Shown here piece by piece: positions 25,057 through 34,718 of a stretch of DNA of 64,000 nucleotides. This DNA comes from JAWPMT01 sp965601475 (GTDB lineage Bacteria; Bacteroidota; Bacteroidia; Cytophagales; Cyclobacteriaceae), in NCBI GenBank assembly GCA_965601475.1, contig OZ271832.1:4464001-4528000 (forward strand), written 5' to 3'. Positions within the stretch are counted from its first letter, which is position 1, and each line of letters opens with the position of its first letter. Under the pieces are notes generated by a model. It was not told the origin of the DNA, ran no database searches, and saw only the letters and a program-made list of their open reading frames with translations. The position numbers were made by a program, and so were the translations under genes.

Positions 25057-27695
25057 GGGACAATCGAAGATATGGTCCTGTGTGGTTCGCAAGGCTCTTC
25101 CTGAGATGGTTTTGCAAGCCCTATTATCAGGAAATCATAGAGGGTGATCTTCAGGAGATTTACCAACGAGAGGGTCCTCACCGGAAGCAATCCCAATGGA
25201 AATTTCTCTGGAATACCCTTCGCTTCGTACGAATCCGGTACATCAAAAACGTCGAAGACTTCTATCCTAAAAGCACATACCCTATGTATAGAAACTATCT
25301 TAAAGTGGCTTTCAGAAACATGCGCAAACACAAGGCGTTTTCTGTGTTGAACCTGTTGGGTCTGGCCGTAGGCATCGCTGCATGTCTCCTGATTATTGTA
25401 CATGTCCAGTTTCAGCTTTCCTTCGAGAATTTCAACCCCCAGTCCGATAAAGTTCATCGGGTCATCAGTCAGTATGGCTATGAAACCCGTAGCTATGGCG
25501 GGTGGACACCAGCGCTCCTTATTTCAACGCTGAAAGAGGAATATCCCGAAATCGTCCAGGGCGCCAGGATCTACGGTCCCATGGAGACCATCGTCAAAGT
25601 AAAGGATCGATTTGTGTCGTTTGATCAGGTGATATCTGCGGATTCTACCTTTTTCGAGCTTTTCCCAAATACGTTCCTGGCCGGGAGTGAGGAGGGTATA
25701 CTCACGCAACCCAATGAGTTGGTGATTACGGAAAGCCTCGCTGAGACCTTCTTTCCGGAAGAGAACCCCGTAGGGCAAATCCTCAAAGATGGCAATGGCA
25801 ATTCGCTCACCATCAAAGCGGTAGTCAAAGATGTACCCAATAACACCTCTGTACCCTATAAGGCCATTATGTCCTTTCCACATGAACGTTGGGTGACCAA
25901 TGGATGGTGGACGGGCAACAACTTCTTTAGCTATGTTAAGCTGGACCCAAACACAGACTTGAGGGTACTCGAAAGCAAAATGCCTGATTTTGTTAAGCGG
26001 CACATCGCTCCAGAGATGATGGAGGCCCTGCACGGCTATGAAACCTTCGACGACTGGCTGGCCGATGGCAATTACAAGTCCTATCGCTATGTGCCGCTGT
26101 CAAGCATCCACTTGCATCATCCGAGACTGGACTTGGGGAAACCTGGCAGTTTCAACAATGTGGTCACCTTCACGATCATCGCCTTTTTTATCCTCATTGT
26201 AGCGTGCATCAACTACCTCAACATGTCCACCGCGAAATCTTCACTAAGAGCCAAAGAGGTTGGCCTGCGTAAAGTGATGGGCTCCATTCGCAAAAGCGTC
26301 ATTCAACAATTTCTAACGGAATCCATGCTCGTCACCGTCATTGCCACATTACTCGGTGTTGTCATTGCAGCCCTGAGCATGCCATACTTCAACTACCTCA
26401 CCAACCTGGATTATACCCTGGGGGATCTCTTTGCCTGGCAGAACCTGTTGTGGGTACTGGCCATCATTGTCGTTGTGGGGCTGCTGGCTGGAAGTTATCC
26501 GGCGCTACACCTTTCCTCTTTTCAGCCGATCGCAGCCATGCGGGGCGAGAAAGTACGAGGAGGGAGTAGTAAGCTGAGGGTGGCGCTGGTGATCTTTCAA
26601 TTTGCAGTTTCGACTTTCCTTATCTCTGCGACGGTAATCGTCTATCAACAGATCACACATTTGAACCGCCGTGATCTGGGGCTGAATACGGAGCAGGTGC
26701 TTGTGGTTAAGAATGCCCGACAACTCGACCGGCAATACCAACCCTTCCGCAACCAGCTTTTGGGGGAGTCCACGGTAGAAGAGATAGGGGTACTAAGTGC
26801 TTTTCCTTCGGGGTGGATAGCCGACTGGAACTATAGCTCCACCGGAGACAATCCAATTCAGGTGTCCGCAGATCACATGTTTGCTGATGAGTACGGCCTT
26901 CAGTCCCTGGACCTGGAACTGGTGGAAGGCAGCTTTTTTACTGGTGCTGCCAGCGACACAGCTGCAGTAGTCGTGAACGAGACCTTCTGTCGGCTTGTAG
27001 GTTGGCAGGAGAATCGTGCCAATCAGATGCTTTCTCGCGGAAGAGGTGAGAAGTATAGGGTCATAGGTGTGGTGAAAGACTTTGTACTTACCAGTGGTAA
27101 GCACAATGTTCGTCCCTTGCTATATCGATATGATGGTGCCTTGACGGCAAACCCTGACCGCGAATCGTTCCTCCATATCCGCCTTTCCGGGGATTATGCG
27201 CAAGCACTCGCACAGATCGAAAGTACCTGGGAGGAGTTCGTGCCGGGGTACCCTTTCGATGCTTTTTTTCTGGACGATTCTTTTTCCAGACACTACGATG
27301 CCGAACGGCGCTTCGGTCAGCTCTTCACTTCCTTTTCGGGTTTGGCTATCCTGATTGCCCTGGTTGGGTTGTTTGCCCTCGCTGCGTTCACACTTGAGAA
27401 GCGCATGAAAGAGATTGCGGTGCGGAAGGTACTGGGAGCTACGGCCTCACGGCTGGTGAGGATGATCGTCTGGCATTTTCTGCGACTGGTGCTGGTAGGG
27501 GCTGTCATTGCGGCGCCCGTAGCTTATTACCTCGGTAATTCCTGGTTGGCAAACTACCAATACCGCATCAATATAGAACCTGAGGCGATTTTCATTCCGA
27601 TATTGATGGTGAGTGTGGTGGCGCTGGTTACCGTTTCCTTGCGGTCTTACAACACCGCCAAAGACAACCCTGTGAATGCCTTGAAGCAGGAATAG
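25053..27695 (+). CDS. FtsX/MacB-type ABC permease with permease-prefix domain
   Basis: 880 residues starting at a GTG that overlaps padR. An N-terminal prefix domain (about 1-85, FARLFLRWFCKPYYQEIIEGDLQE) precedes the first MacB-like half: YLKVAFRNMRKHKAFSVLNL, a TM helix, a periplasmic core and three TM helices near residues 370-500. A second periplasmic core and three terminal TM helices follow (FSGLAILIALVGLFALAAF, the VRKVLGATASRL coupling helix, FIPILMVSVVALVTV). No ATPase gene is adjacent, so the partner is elsewhere. The likely role is a mechanotransmission-type efflux or envelope transporter; the substrate is unknown. Confidence 0.9.
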   Translation: MRDNRRYGPVWFARLFLRWFCKPYYQEIIEGDLQEIYQREGPHRKQSQWKFLWNTLRFVRIRYIKNVEDFYPKSTYPMYRNYLKVAFRNMRKHKAFSVLNLLGLAVGIAACLLIIVHVQFQLSFENFNPQSDKVHRVISQYGYETRSYGGWTPALLISTLKEEYPEIVQGARIYGPMETIVKVKDRFVSFDQVISADSTFFELFPNTFLAGSEEGILTQPNELVITESLAETFFPEENPVGQILKDGNGNSLTIKAVVKDVPNNTSVPYKAIMSFPHERWVTNGWWTGNNFFSYVKLDPNTDLRVLESKMPDFVKRHIAPEMMEALHGYETFDDWLADGNYKSYRYVPLSSIHLHHPRLDLGKPGSFNNVVTFTIIAFFILIVACINYLNMSTAKSSLRAKEVGLRKVMGSIRKSVIQQFLTESMLVTVIATLLGVVIAALSMPYFNYLTNLDYTLGDLFAWQNLLWVLAIIVVVGLLAGSYPALHLSSFQPIAAMRGEKVRGGSSKLRVALVIFQFAVSTFLISATVIVYQQITHLNRRDLGLNTEQVLVVKNARQLDRQYQPFRNQLLGESTVEEIGVLSAFPSGWIADWNYSSTGDNPIQVSADHMFADEYGLQSLDLELVEGSFFTGAASDTAAVVVNETFCRLVGWQENRANQMLSRGRGEKYRVIGVVKDFVLTSGKHNVRPLLYRYDGALTANPDRESFLHIRLSGDYAQALAQIESTWEEFVPGYPFDAFFLDDSFSRHYDAERRFGQLFTSFSGLAILIALVGLFALAAFTLEKRMKEIAVRKVLGATASRLVRMIVWHFLRLVLVGAVIAAPVAYYLGNSWLANYQYRINIEPEAIFIPILMVSVVALVTVSLRSYNTAKDNPVNALKQE

Positions 27696-27733
27696 GCGCT
27701 TGGAACGGATCGTTTCTAATCGGCAACGACTAC

Positions 27734-29152
27734 CTACTTCACAACGAGTCGGTAGGTTGTTTGGTCCGTGGAGGAATGGACGAGATATATCCCGGGACGC
27801 AAGTCCGTGATATCGATGGTTTCATCAGATGATCTGATTGGCTCCTGCATCAGTATTTTCCCATTCAAATCACGGATGACCAATTCCTCGTCGATACTAC
27901 CTTCCGATTTCCATTGGAATGATTCCCTGGCGGGATTCGGATATAGGTTATGAACTTCCCGTTTAGGGGACTGGGTGTTCAAAACAAAATCCGATAGATC
28001 GGCACGGGCGTTGAGCCACGTACCTTTGGAGGTAACGATGTCCGAGTAGCCATCTTCATTCAAATCAGCTATAACAACCTTTGGTGCAAAATCTCCGTCT
28101 AGGCGGAATTTCTTAAAACTGAAGTTGCCCTGGTTCCAATACAACCACATGCCATAGTATGGCGCCTCATGAGGTCTCCCAATGTCTAAGGTCCATAGGA
28201 GGTCTTGTCTTCCATCACGATCGTAGTCCAATATGAATACTTCAATACTACTGTCGGCCGAAATCCTATCAGAAACAGATTCCAATTCGAGATTCGTCTC
28301 TAACTCATAAACCGCGTCTGATACAAATTCGATCTGACCGTCAGCATCAAAATCACTCAAGGTCCCGAAATACGGTAGCGAGTATAACGTGTCAATATGA
28401 AATTCAAATCCGGTGGTGTGGTTCAAGATAATCCCGTGACCCACATCCTTGATATCAACCAACACGTCCCTGTCACCATCAAAATCAATATCATATGCAT
28501 GTACTTTCCTTATGCCTTTGAAATCCTCCAACTCGACCTGCTCTTGGAAAAGGCCATTCCGAAACTCTGAATAATAGAACCTGTACTGCTCGAGACTAGA
28601 TATGAGCGCATTAGATACCATATCCAGGTCCCCGTCGCCATCAAGGTCTACAAGGTCAAAGTACTGAAAGTAATAGGCATTGTGGATCCAGTGTTCGGTA
28701 TTGTATAGCGAGAAGCCCTTCATTTGAAGTGACTGCTTCAATTCAAATTGTGGGTGCTCCCAGATATATACATCCAGATAGAAAACACCAGTGCCGGATT
28801 TTCGAAGCGCCGCAATATCCAGATTGGAATCGCCATCGATGTCTAACCACTCTCCTCTGAAGTAGGCCTTTTGCAGATCCTGAAACAGAACGTATTCCTG
28901 CTGCTCCTTCTTATAAATGGCAGAGTGATTCAATATGGCATTGCCTTTTCCGTCATAAGTGCTATCGTCTAGAATCAGCAGGTCCAAATCCTGGTCGCCG
29001 TCAAAATCCTGAAAGTAGACCTCTTTGCTTAGCATGTTGCGGGACAAGAAGGGATCATATCCGGAGGCAATGAACAGGGGGCCTTCTTGTGCCATGGACG
29101 TGGTGAACAGAACCATCTGAATTAGAACGCCGGAGACAAATTTTGTAAACAT
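27734..29152 (-). CDS. Secreted FG-GAP/VCBS-repeat protein with T9SS sorting tail
   Basis: 472 residues from MFTKFVSGVLIQMVLFTTSM, which gives a proper signal peptide. The open frame runs 104 codons further, but that part is Arg/Cys-rich and not protein-like. At least six calcium-loop repeats of the form DxDxDGxxD are seen (DFDGDQDLDLLILDD, DLDGDGDLDM, DFDGDRDVL, DYDRDGRQDLLW, DLNEDGYSDIV), typical of FG-GAP/VCBS propellers. The last 75 residues (NLYPNPARESFQW to YRLVVK) are a type A type IX secretion signal, so the product is exported through the outer membrane and attached or released. Its ligand is unknown. Confidence 0.85.
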   Translation of the reverse strand: MFTKFVSGVLIQMVLFTTSMAQEGPLFIASGYDPFLSRNMLSKEVYFQDFDGDQDLDLLILDDSTYDGKGNAILNHSAIYKKEQQEYVLFQDLQKAYFRGEWLDIDGDSNLDIAALRKSGTGVFYLDVYIWEHPQFELKQSLQMKGFSLYNTEHWIHNAYYFQYFDLVDLDGDGDLDMVSNALISSLEQYRFYYSEFRNGLFQEQVELEDFKGIRKVHAYDIDFDGDRDVLVDIKDVGHGIILNHTTGFEFHIDTLYSLPYFGTLSDFDADGQIEFVSDAVYELETNLELESVSDRISADSSIEVFILDYDRDGRQDLLWTLDIGRPHEAPYYGMWLYWNQGNFSFKKFRLDGDFAPKVVIADLNEDGYSDIVTSKGTWLNARADLSDFVLNTQSPKREVHNLYPNPARESFQWKSEGSIDEELVIRDLNGKILMQEPIRSSDETIDITDLRPGIYLVHSSTDQTTYRLVVK

Positions 29153-29457
29153 TGGGACGATGAGGACTTGGAAGATAACGCTACTAAATTTCAACGTTTG
29201 TGTGCAGGTAGAGTTAGCTTTTCGAGGCCATAAAACGACAGAATTTTCAATAGTATTGCGTTGTATGTGGTGGTCAGGTAGGTAGAACAATATTGCTACC
29301 GATTTTGGGCATTTTCTATGCCTTCCCGAACCTACTTCGCTATCTGGTGGGACCGGGCAGCTTCTTGAAAACCTCACCCCAACAAGTAAGACTTCCCTTT
29401 CACATGAGATAGAATGCCTTGTGACTCTTCGCAGGCTCAAGGCCTTGGCAAGACAGC
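29153..29457. other. Non-coding stretch upstream of the T9SS cargo gene
   Basis: About 300 bp with no convincing reading frame, RNA gene or promoter that I can identify. It must carry the promoter of the leftward T9SS gene. It runs directly into the 41-bp repeat array. Confidence 0.5.
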
Positions 29458-29687
29458 GTTTCATCTGTGTTTCGACCTCCCTGGATCTCCGGAACCTCGT
29501 TTCACGCGTGCGACGACCTTCCGGAGGCTCAGGAAGTGTGTTTCATGCGTGCGACGGCTTACCGGGACTCCAGGAATTGCGTTTCATCTGTGTTTGGGCA
29601 TTCCTGGGCTCCAGGAAATGCGTAGCACCCATTTTTCTACCTTCCTGGCTTCCGGGGAAGCTGTTTCATGCATGTTTCTGCTTGCCG
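29458..29687. repeat. Degenerate 41-bp tandem repeat array (about 5.5 units)
   Basis: Units begin at 29458, 29499, 29540, 29581 and 29622, exactly 41 bp apart, with a partial sixth unit at 29663. Most units open with GTTTCAT or GTTTCAC followed by a GTG-containing stretch; the unit at 29622 opens GTAGCAC. Each then carries a dyad of the form TTCCnGG-N3/4-CCnGGAA, perfect in the fourth unit (TTCCTGG / CCAGGAA around GCT). Because 41 is not a multiple of 3, the repeat cannot encode a constant peptide. The array lies between the T9SS cargo gene and the PIG-L operon. Function unknown. Confidence 0.8.
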
Positions 29688-29852
29688 TATTGCTACAGAG
29701 GTGAGTTCCTATGATTAAATATGGGTCTAGCGCGATCGATAGGGAAGGCACTACCAGCTAGCCCCGATCGTGGCCAGTATCTACAGACTGTTCGCTCCCA
29801 ATAATCCAACAACTCTTTGATGAGCGGAAAAGGTCATTGCTAAAATTCAAAA

Positions 29853-29860
29853 TAACTTTG
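29853..29860 (+). promoter_or_regulatory. -7 promoter element of the PIG-L operon
   Basis: TAACTTTG fits TAnnTTTG exactly and lies 45 bp before the start codon at 29905. No clear -33 element is seen. Confidence 0.45.
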
Positions 29861-29904
29861 AAGGCCCTATGGGCGTTGGATAACCAAATCTCGAGAAACA
29901 CAAC

Positions 29905-32400
29905 ATGACCTTCAGAAAACTTGCGGTGCTCACACTGGCGATCTTGCTGGTCGGCAGCTTACCTGCGCAACAGCCAAAGACCTATCACTCCGGGGAGGTG
30001 AAGCAACTCCTGAAAAAGCTCAACGTATTGGGTACGGTGCTTTACGTAGCTGCACATCCTGATGATGAAAATACGGCCATTATCAGCTATTTCGCCAATG
30101 AATCATTGTATCGTACGGCCTACCTGAGTGCCACACGTGGTGATGGCGGGCAGAACCTGATTGGGCCGGAGATCCGGGAGCAACTGGGCGTAATTCGCAC
30201 CCAGGAATTGTTGGCTGCTCGACGTCAAGATGGGGGGAGGCAGTTTTTCTCCAGGGCCAATGATTTCGGCTATTCGAAGAATTCGGCCGAAACCCAGGAG
30301 ATATGGAATCGTGAGGAAGTGCTGAGCGACTTTGTGCGGGTCTACAGGCAATTTCGTCCTGATGTAATTGTGACAAGGTTTACGGCGGAACTTGGAGGGC
30401 ATGGACACCATCTGACTTCAGCGATCCTTGCCCGAGAGGCTTACAACCTGAGCGGTGACGCAGAGGCCTACCCTGAGCAGTTGGATTTGATGGATCCCTG
30501 GCAACCCAAGAAACTATTTTGGAATACGAGTTGGTGGTTTTATCGCTTCCGAGGTCAGGAAATGGATACCACCGGATTAGTCTCCGTGGATATTGGAAAA
30601 TACAATGCATTACTCGGGAAATCCTACACGGAGATTTCGGCATTGAGCAGGAGCCAGCACAAGAGCCAGGGCTTTGGTTCTTCAGGGTCGCGCGGTAGCA
30701 GGATGGAATATTTGGAGCAGTTTGAAGGAGAGGATACGGGCGATTTGTTTGGGGGAATTGACACCTCCTGGAAACGGGTGCCGGGTAGTGAGCAAGTGGC
30801 AGAATACCTGGCCATGGCCGAGTACAATTATGACCCTGAAAATCCCTCTGAGACGATTCAGGCATTGATTGCGGCAAAGCGAGCGTTGGGCAAGCTGGAG
30901 GACCAGTTCTGGAAAGAGATCAAATTGAAAGAAATCGACGAGGCCATTCGAGTGGTAGCAGGTATCTATCTGGAGGTAGCCTCCAACGACCATTCCTATG
31001 TACCTGGAGATTCGATTCAGCTCAATGTGGAGGCTGTGAGCAGATTGGGTGATGGTTTCACCCTGAAAGAACTCCGTTTGGAGCCCTGGGGCAAGCGCTT
31101 TGAATTGGGTGTGGCCCTGAAGGCCAACGATCGCTACAGCCAGGACATGGTCCTGAAAATTGATGAGTCCATGGCTGTGAGTCAACCGTACTGGCTCCGG
31201 GCAGAAAGCTCTCTGGGCATGTACACGGTGGCGGATCCTTCACTCATTGGCAAACCTGAAAATCCGGCAGCATTTCGGGCTAGCTTCACTTTGGAAATTG
31301 ATGGACAATACCTGGACTACGAAACTGATGTGGTTTTCAAAAAGACGGACCCCGTCAAGGGAGAAGTTTATCGACCTGTAGCCGTGTCTCCACCGGTGAT
31401 GGCTACACTCGATGAGCAGGTGCTGGTATTTTCCAATGGCATCTCGAAGAAGATAGATGTAAAGGTGCAGGCAGGTAAGGCCGGGGTCACAGGCAATATA
31501 AGTCTCGATGTGCCTGAGGGCTGGACGGTGACACCTTCCTCGACGGCTTTCGAATTGGAGGTCAAAGGTGAGGAAAGGACGTACGCATTTGAGATTGTAC
31601 CACCGCAAGGTGCTGATATTGGTACGTTGAGAGCTGTGGCCACACTGGCTGATGGCAGCAGTTATTCCAAAGGTATTGAGGTGATTGAGTACGATCATAT
31701 TCCGACACAGACGCTTTTCCCTGAGTCCGTCGTACGATTGGTCAAGCTGGATCTGGAAAAAGCTGGCAAGCGAATTGGGTACATAGAGGGTGCGGGGGAC
31801 CTCATTCCGCAAAACCTGGAGCAAATTGGGTTTACCGTCGATGTGCTGGATAAAGACGATATCACGCCTGAGCAGTTGGCGGGTTACGACGCTGTGGTGC
31901 TCGGGGTAAGGGCTTTCAATACCGTTTCATGGTTGTCTTACAAGAACCAGGTCCTTTTCGACTACGCGGAGCAAGGTGGTACGGTGATTGTCCAATACAA
32001 CACGAACAGGAGGTTGGTGACTAATGACATCGCCCCTTACAGCGTTACATTGTCTCGAGACCGTGTCACCGTTGAAGAGGCTGAGGTGCGGGTACTTGCA
32101 GAAGATCATCCGGCGCTCAATTTTCCCAATAAGATCACACCAGCAGATTTTGATGGATGGGTGCAGGAGCGTGGACTTTACTTTGCCAATGAATGGGCGG
32201 AGGAATTCACACCAATCCTGAGCTCTAATGATCCGGGGGAGACACCCAAAGACGGAGGCTTGTTGGTAGCGAAGCATGGTAAAGGTTACTATGTAGTCTC
32301 AGGCTATTCCTGGTTTCGGGAGCTTCCGGCTGGAGTTCCTGGAGCTTATCGACTTTTCGTGAACCTGCTTTCCTTGAGTGCCAGCGCGCCCTCCAATTGA
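29905..32400 (+). CDS. Secreted PIG-L (LmbE-like) deacetylase with large C-terminal region
   Basis: 831 residues with a signal peptide (about 1-22, ending LPAQ-Q). The N-terminal PIG-L domain (about 40-270) has the zinc motif AAHPDDENTAI and the second motif ELGGHGHHLTSAIL, so it should be an active Zn-dependent deacetylase, typically acting on N-acetylglucosamine-type substrates. Residues about 340-610 are beta-rich, Ig/NEW3-like (NISLDVPEGWTVTPSS). The last 200 residues resemble a glutamine-amidotransferase-like fold (AGYDAVVLGVRAFNTVSW, YAEQGGTVIVQYNTNRRL). It is first in an operon with a Na+ symporter, suggesting that a released solute is taken up. Confidence 0.85.
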   Translation: MTFRKLAVLTLAILLVGSLPAQQPKTYHSGEVKQLLKKLNVLGTVLYVAAHPDDENTAIISYFANESLYRTAYLSATRGDGGQNLIGPEIREQLGVIRTQELLAARRQDGGRQFFSRANDFGYSKNSAETQEIWNREEVLSDFVRVYRQFRPDVIVTRFTAELGGHGHHLTSAILAREAYNLSGDAEAYPEQLDLMDPWQPKKLFWNTSWWFYRFRGQEMDTTGLVSVDIGKYNALLGKSYTEISALSRSQHKSQGFGSSGSRGSRMEYLEQFEGEDTGDLFGGIDTSWKRVPGSEQVAEYLAMAEYNYDPENPSETIQALIAAKRALGKLEDQFWKEIKLKEIDEAIRVVAGIYLEVASNDHSYVPGDSIQLNVEAVSRLGDGFTLKELRLEPWGKRFELGVALKANDRYSQDMVLKIDESMAVSQPYWLRAESSLGMYTVADPSLIGKPENPAAFRASFTLEIDGQYLDYETDVVFKKTDPVKGEVYRPVAVSPPVMATLDEQVLVFSNGISKKIDVKVQAGKAGVTGNISLDVPEGWTVTPSSTAFELEVKGEERTYAFEIVPPQGADIGTLRAVATLADGSSYSKGIEVIEYDHIPTQTLFPESVVRLVKLDLEKAGKRIGYIEGAGDLIPQNLEQIGFTVDVLDKDDITPEQLAGYDAVVLGVRAFNTVSWLSYKNQVLFDYAEQGGTVIVQYNTNRRLVTNDIAPYSVTLSRDRVTVEEAEVRVLAEDHPALNFPNKITPADFDGWVQERGLYFANEWAEEFTPILSSNDPGETPKDGGLLVAKHGKGYYVVSGYSWFRELPAGVPGAYRLFVNLLSLSASAPSN

Positions 32401-32409
32401 TCTGACAGC

Positions 32410-34086
32410 ATGAACTACGTTGACCTCATTGTACTTTTCGGTACGCTGATCTCTATTGTGGTCTATGGTGTGTGGCGAACTCGGGGCCAACGCAACATTG
32501 AGAGTTACCTGAGGGGAGATAGCTCCATGAAATGGGGAACCATTGGTCTTTCGGTAATGGCCACTCAGGCCAGTGCAATCACCTTCATTTCCACGCCAGG
32601 CCAGGCTTATGAAAGCGGTATGGGCTTCGTGCAAAACTATTTTGGATTGCCCATTGCACTACTCATTGTCTCGGCAGTATTCATTCCAATCTACTACAAG
32701 CTCAAAGTCTATACGGCTTATGAATACCTGGAGAGTCGCTTTGATGCCAAGACAAGGGCTCTAGGCGCCTTGTTGTTTCTGGTACAACGTGGACTGGCAG
32801 CTGGCATTACGATTTATGCACCAGCCATTATTCTGTCCTCCATACTCAATTGGAACCTCAACTTCACGATCATTTTCACTGGTGTGCTGGTCGTCATCTA
32901 TACGGTCTCCGGTGGGACAAAAGCCGTGAGCATTACGCAGAAGCAGCAAATGGCCGTGATCATGGGAGGCATGTTTCTGGCTTTCTTCATCCTGATCAAT
33001 TACATCTCTGAGTTCGCTTCTTTCGGCAACGCCATCAAGATTGCAGGTGCATTGGGAAAAACCCAGGCCATAGATTTCGATTTCAACTTTGAGAAACGGT
33101 ATACGATTTGGTCAGGCTTAACGGGAGGTCTTTTTCTGGCCTTGTCTTACTTCGGCACCGATCAATCGCAGGTCCAACGCTACCTGGGTGGCAAAGATGT
33201 GAAGGCCAGCAAAATGGGCCTCATGTTCAACGCCATCTTCAAGATCCCGATGCAGTTCTTCATTTTGTTTGTTGGGGTGATGGTGTATGTATTCTATGTC
33301 TTCTATGCTCCACCCGTTCACTTCAAGGAGAAGTCACTGGAGTTGCTCAGATCCAATGGAAAGCAACAGGAACTCGCTGAAATTGAGTCCCAATACAACA
33401 CGCTGATACAAGAACGAAAGGAGGCGGCACAGGCGTTTGCGCTGTCGGGAGACGAGACGGAGTTGGTACGCCTGGATGCAGAATCGGTAGTGCTGAGGAA
33501 CCAGGTCAAATCGATGATTGTGGCTGAAGATGAGACAGTGGCTACCAAAGACTCGGATTATGTGTTTCTCACATTCATCCTGGATTATTTGCCTCATGGC
33601 ATCATTGGACTTTTGATTGCTGTGATCTTGTCTGCGGCCATGAGTAGCACATCTTCTGAGATTAGTGCACTGGCATCGACGACGACCGTCGACTTTTACA
33701 AGCGATTTTACAGGAAACAGGCATCCGACCGTCATTTCCTGCTGGCTTCAAAAGGCTTGACATTGCTATGGGGGATTATGGCGATCTTGTTTGCGCTGAT
33801 GGCTCAGAGTTCCGAGAACCTAATTGAAGCTGTGAATATCATCGGGTCGATTTTCTATGGGACCATACTAGGGATTTTCATTACAGCTTTCTTCGTGAAG
33901 TGGATTAAGGGTACGGCGGTTTTCTATGGAGCCATCCTGGCAGAGGGGGTAGTGATCGCCCTGCACTTTCTTACCGTTTCTGAAGTCATTGAGCTAGGAT
34001 ATCTGTGGTACAATGCCATTGGATGCTTTTTGACCATCCTCTTTGGCTTGATGATACAATCCATCAAAAAACCTGTTGCTGAATAG
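32410..34086 (+). CDS. Sodium:solute symporter (SSS family)
   Basis: 558 residues with about 13 TM helices. SSS signatures: WGTIGLSVMATQASAITFIS (first Na+-site helix), YTVSGGTKAVSITQKQQM, GLFLALSYFGTDQSQVQRYL and AVILSAAMSSTSSEISALAS. A charged, coiled-coil-like insertion (about residues 305-375, KEKSLELLRSNGKQQELAEI onward) interrupts the helices and is longer than in standard family members. It starts 9 bp after the PIG-L gene and its stop overlaps the next start by 1 bp. The substrate is unknown; an amino-sugar or its deacetylation product is an inference from the neighbour. Confidence 0.9.
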   Translation: MNYVDLIVLFGTLISIVVYGVWRTRGQRNIESYLRGDSSMKWGTIGLSVMATQASAITFISTPGQAYESGMGFVQNYFGLPIALLIVSAVFIPIYYKLKVYTAYEYLESRFDAKTRALGALLFLVQRGLAAGITIYAPAIILSSILNWNLNFTIIFTGVLVVIYTVSGGTKAVSITQKQQMAVIMGGMFLAFFILINYISEFASFGNAIKIAGALGKTQAIDFDFNFEKRYTIWSGLTGGLFLALSYFGTDQSQVQRYLGGKDVKASKMGLMFNAIFKIPMQFFILFVGVMVYVFYVFYAPPVHFKEKSLELLRSNGKQQELAEIESQYNTLIQERKEAAQAFALSGDETELVRLDAESVVLRNQVKSMIVAEDETVATKDSDYVFLTFILDYLPHGIIGLLIAVILSAAMSSTSSEISALASTTTVDFYKRFYRKQASDRHFLLASKGLTLLWGIMAILFALMAQSSENLIEAVNIIGSIFYGTILGIFITAFFVKWIKGTAVFYGAILAEGVVIALHFLTVSEVIELGYLWYNAIGCFLTILFGLMIQSIKKPVAE

Positions 34087-34718
34087 TGCAAGGCCTGAAG
34101 AAACTGAATCGGGACTTCTACCTGAGGGGTGATGTGGTGACGATTGCCAGAGAATTGATCGGGAAGTACGTTTTCACCCATTTCGGTGGTCAGCTGACTG
34201 GTGGAAGGATCGTGGAAACGGAGGCCTACAATGGTCGCACAGATCGCGCCAGCCATGCTTTTGAGAAGAGAACCCAACGTACTGAGATCATGTACAAGGA
34301 GGGCGGCGTGGCGTACATTTACCTTTGTTATGGCATTCACCACATGCTCAATATCGTTACCAATGAAGAAGGCCTGGCAGATGCCATCTTGATTCGAGCA
34401 GTAGAACCAACAGTGGGTGTGGACACGATGATGGAGCGTAGGGGAGGAGACAGTGGATATAGGCTTACAGCCGGTCCAGGTTCCGTAGGTCGAGCCTTGG
34501 GCGTTCATAAGTCGTTGACAGGTACTTCCCTCGTACATGGCGACGATATTTGGCTTGCTGAAAATGAATCCGTGCACGAACAACTGGTGATCGAGGTTGA
34601 TCGACGGGTTGGTGTGGATTATGCCGGGCAGGATGCGCTGTTGCCTTGGCGGTTTTTCATGCAGAACTCGAAGTGGGTGAGCAAAAGGAAACAAAAGGAA
34701 ATACATGTTGCTGGTTGA
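34086..34718 (+). CDS. DNA-3-methyladenine glycosylase (AAG/MPG type)
   Basis: 210 residues, GTG start inside the previous stop (TAGTG). Removes alkylated bases. Signatures: IVETEAYNGRTDRASHAFEK (catalytic Glu and base-flipping region), YKEGGVAYIYLCYGIHHMLN and LTAGPGSVGRALGVHKSLTG. Length matches bacterial AAG proteins. It is in the middle of the PIG-L/symporter operon with no obvious functional link. The end overlaps the next gene by 14 nt. Confidence 0.93.
   Translation: MQGLKKLNRDFYLRGDVVTIARELIGKYVFTHFGGQLTGGRIVETEAYNGRTDRASHAFEKRTQRTEIMYKEGGVAYIYLCYGIHHMLNIVTNEEGLADAILIRAVEPTVGVDTMMERRGGDSGYRLTAGPGSVGRALGVHKSLTGTSLVHGDDIWLAENESVHEQLVIEVDRRVGVDYAGQDALLPWRFFMQNSKWVSKRKQKEIHVAG

Noticed and set aside
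29153..29464. 104-codon N-terminal extension of the T9SS cargo protein
   Set aside because: It would bury the signal peptide that begins at 29152, and it runs into the repeat array.
29458..29687. CRISPR array
   Set aside because: Units are contiguous, without unique spacers of constant length between identical repeats, and no cas genes are nearby.
29414..29714. Two overlapping 96-97-codon frames in the 41-bp repeats
   Set aside because: Repeat by-products: open in two frames, no initiation signal, Cys/Arg-rich and not protein-like.
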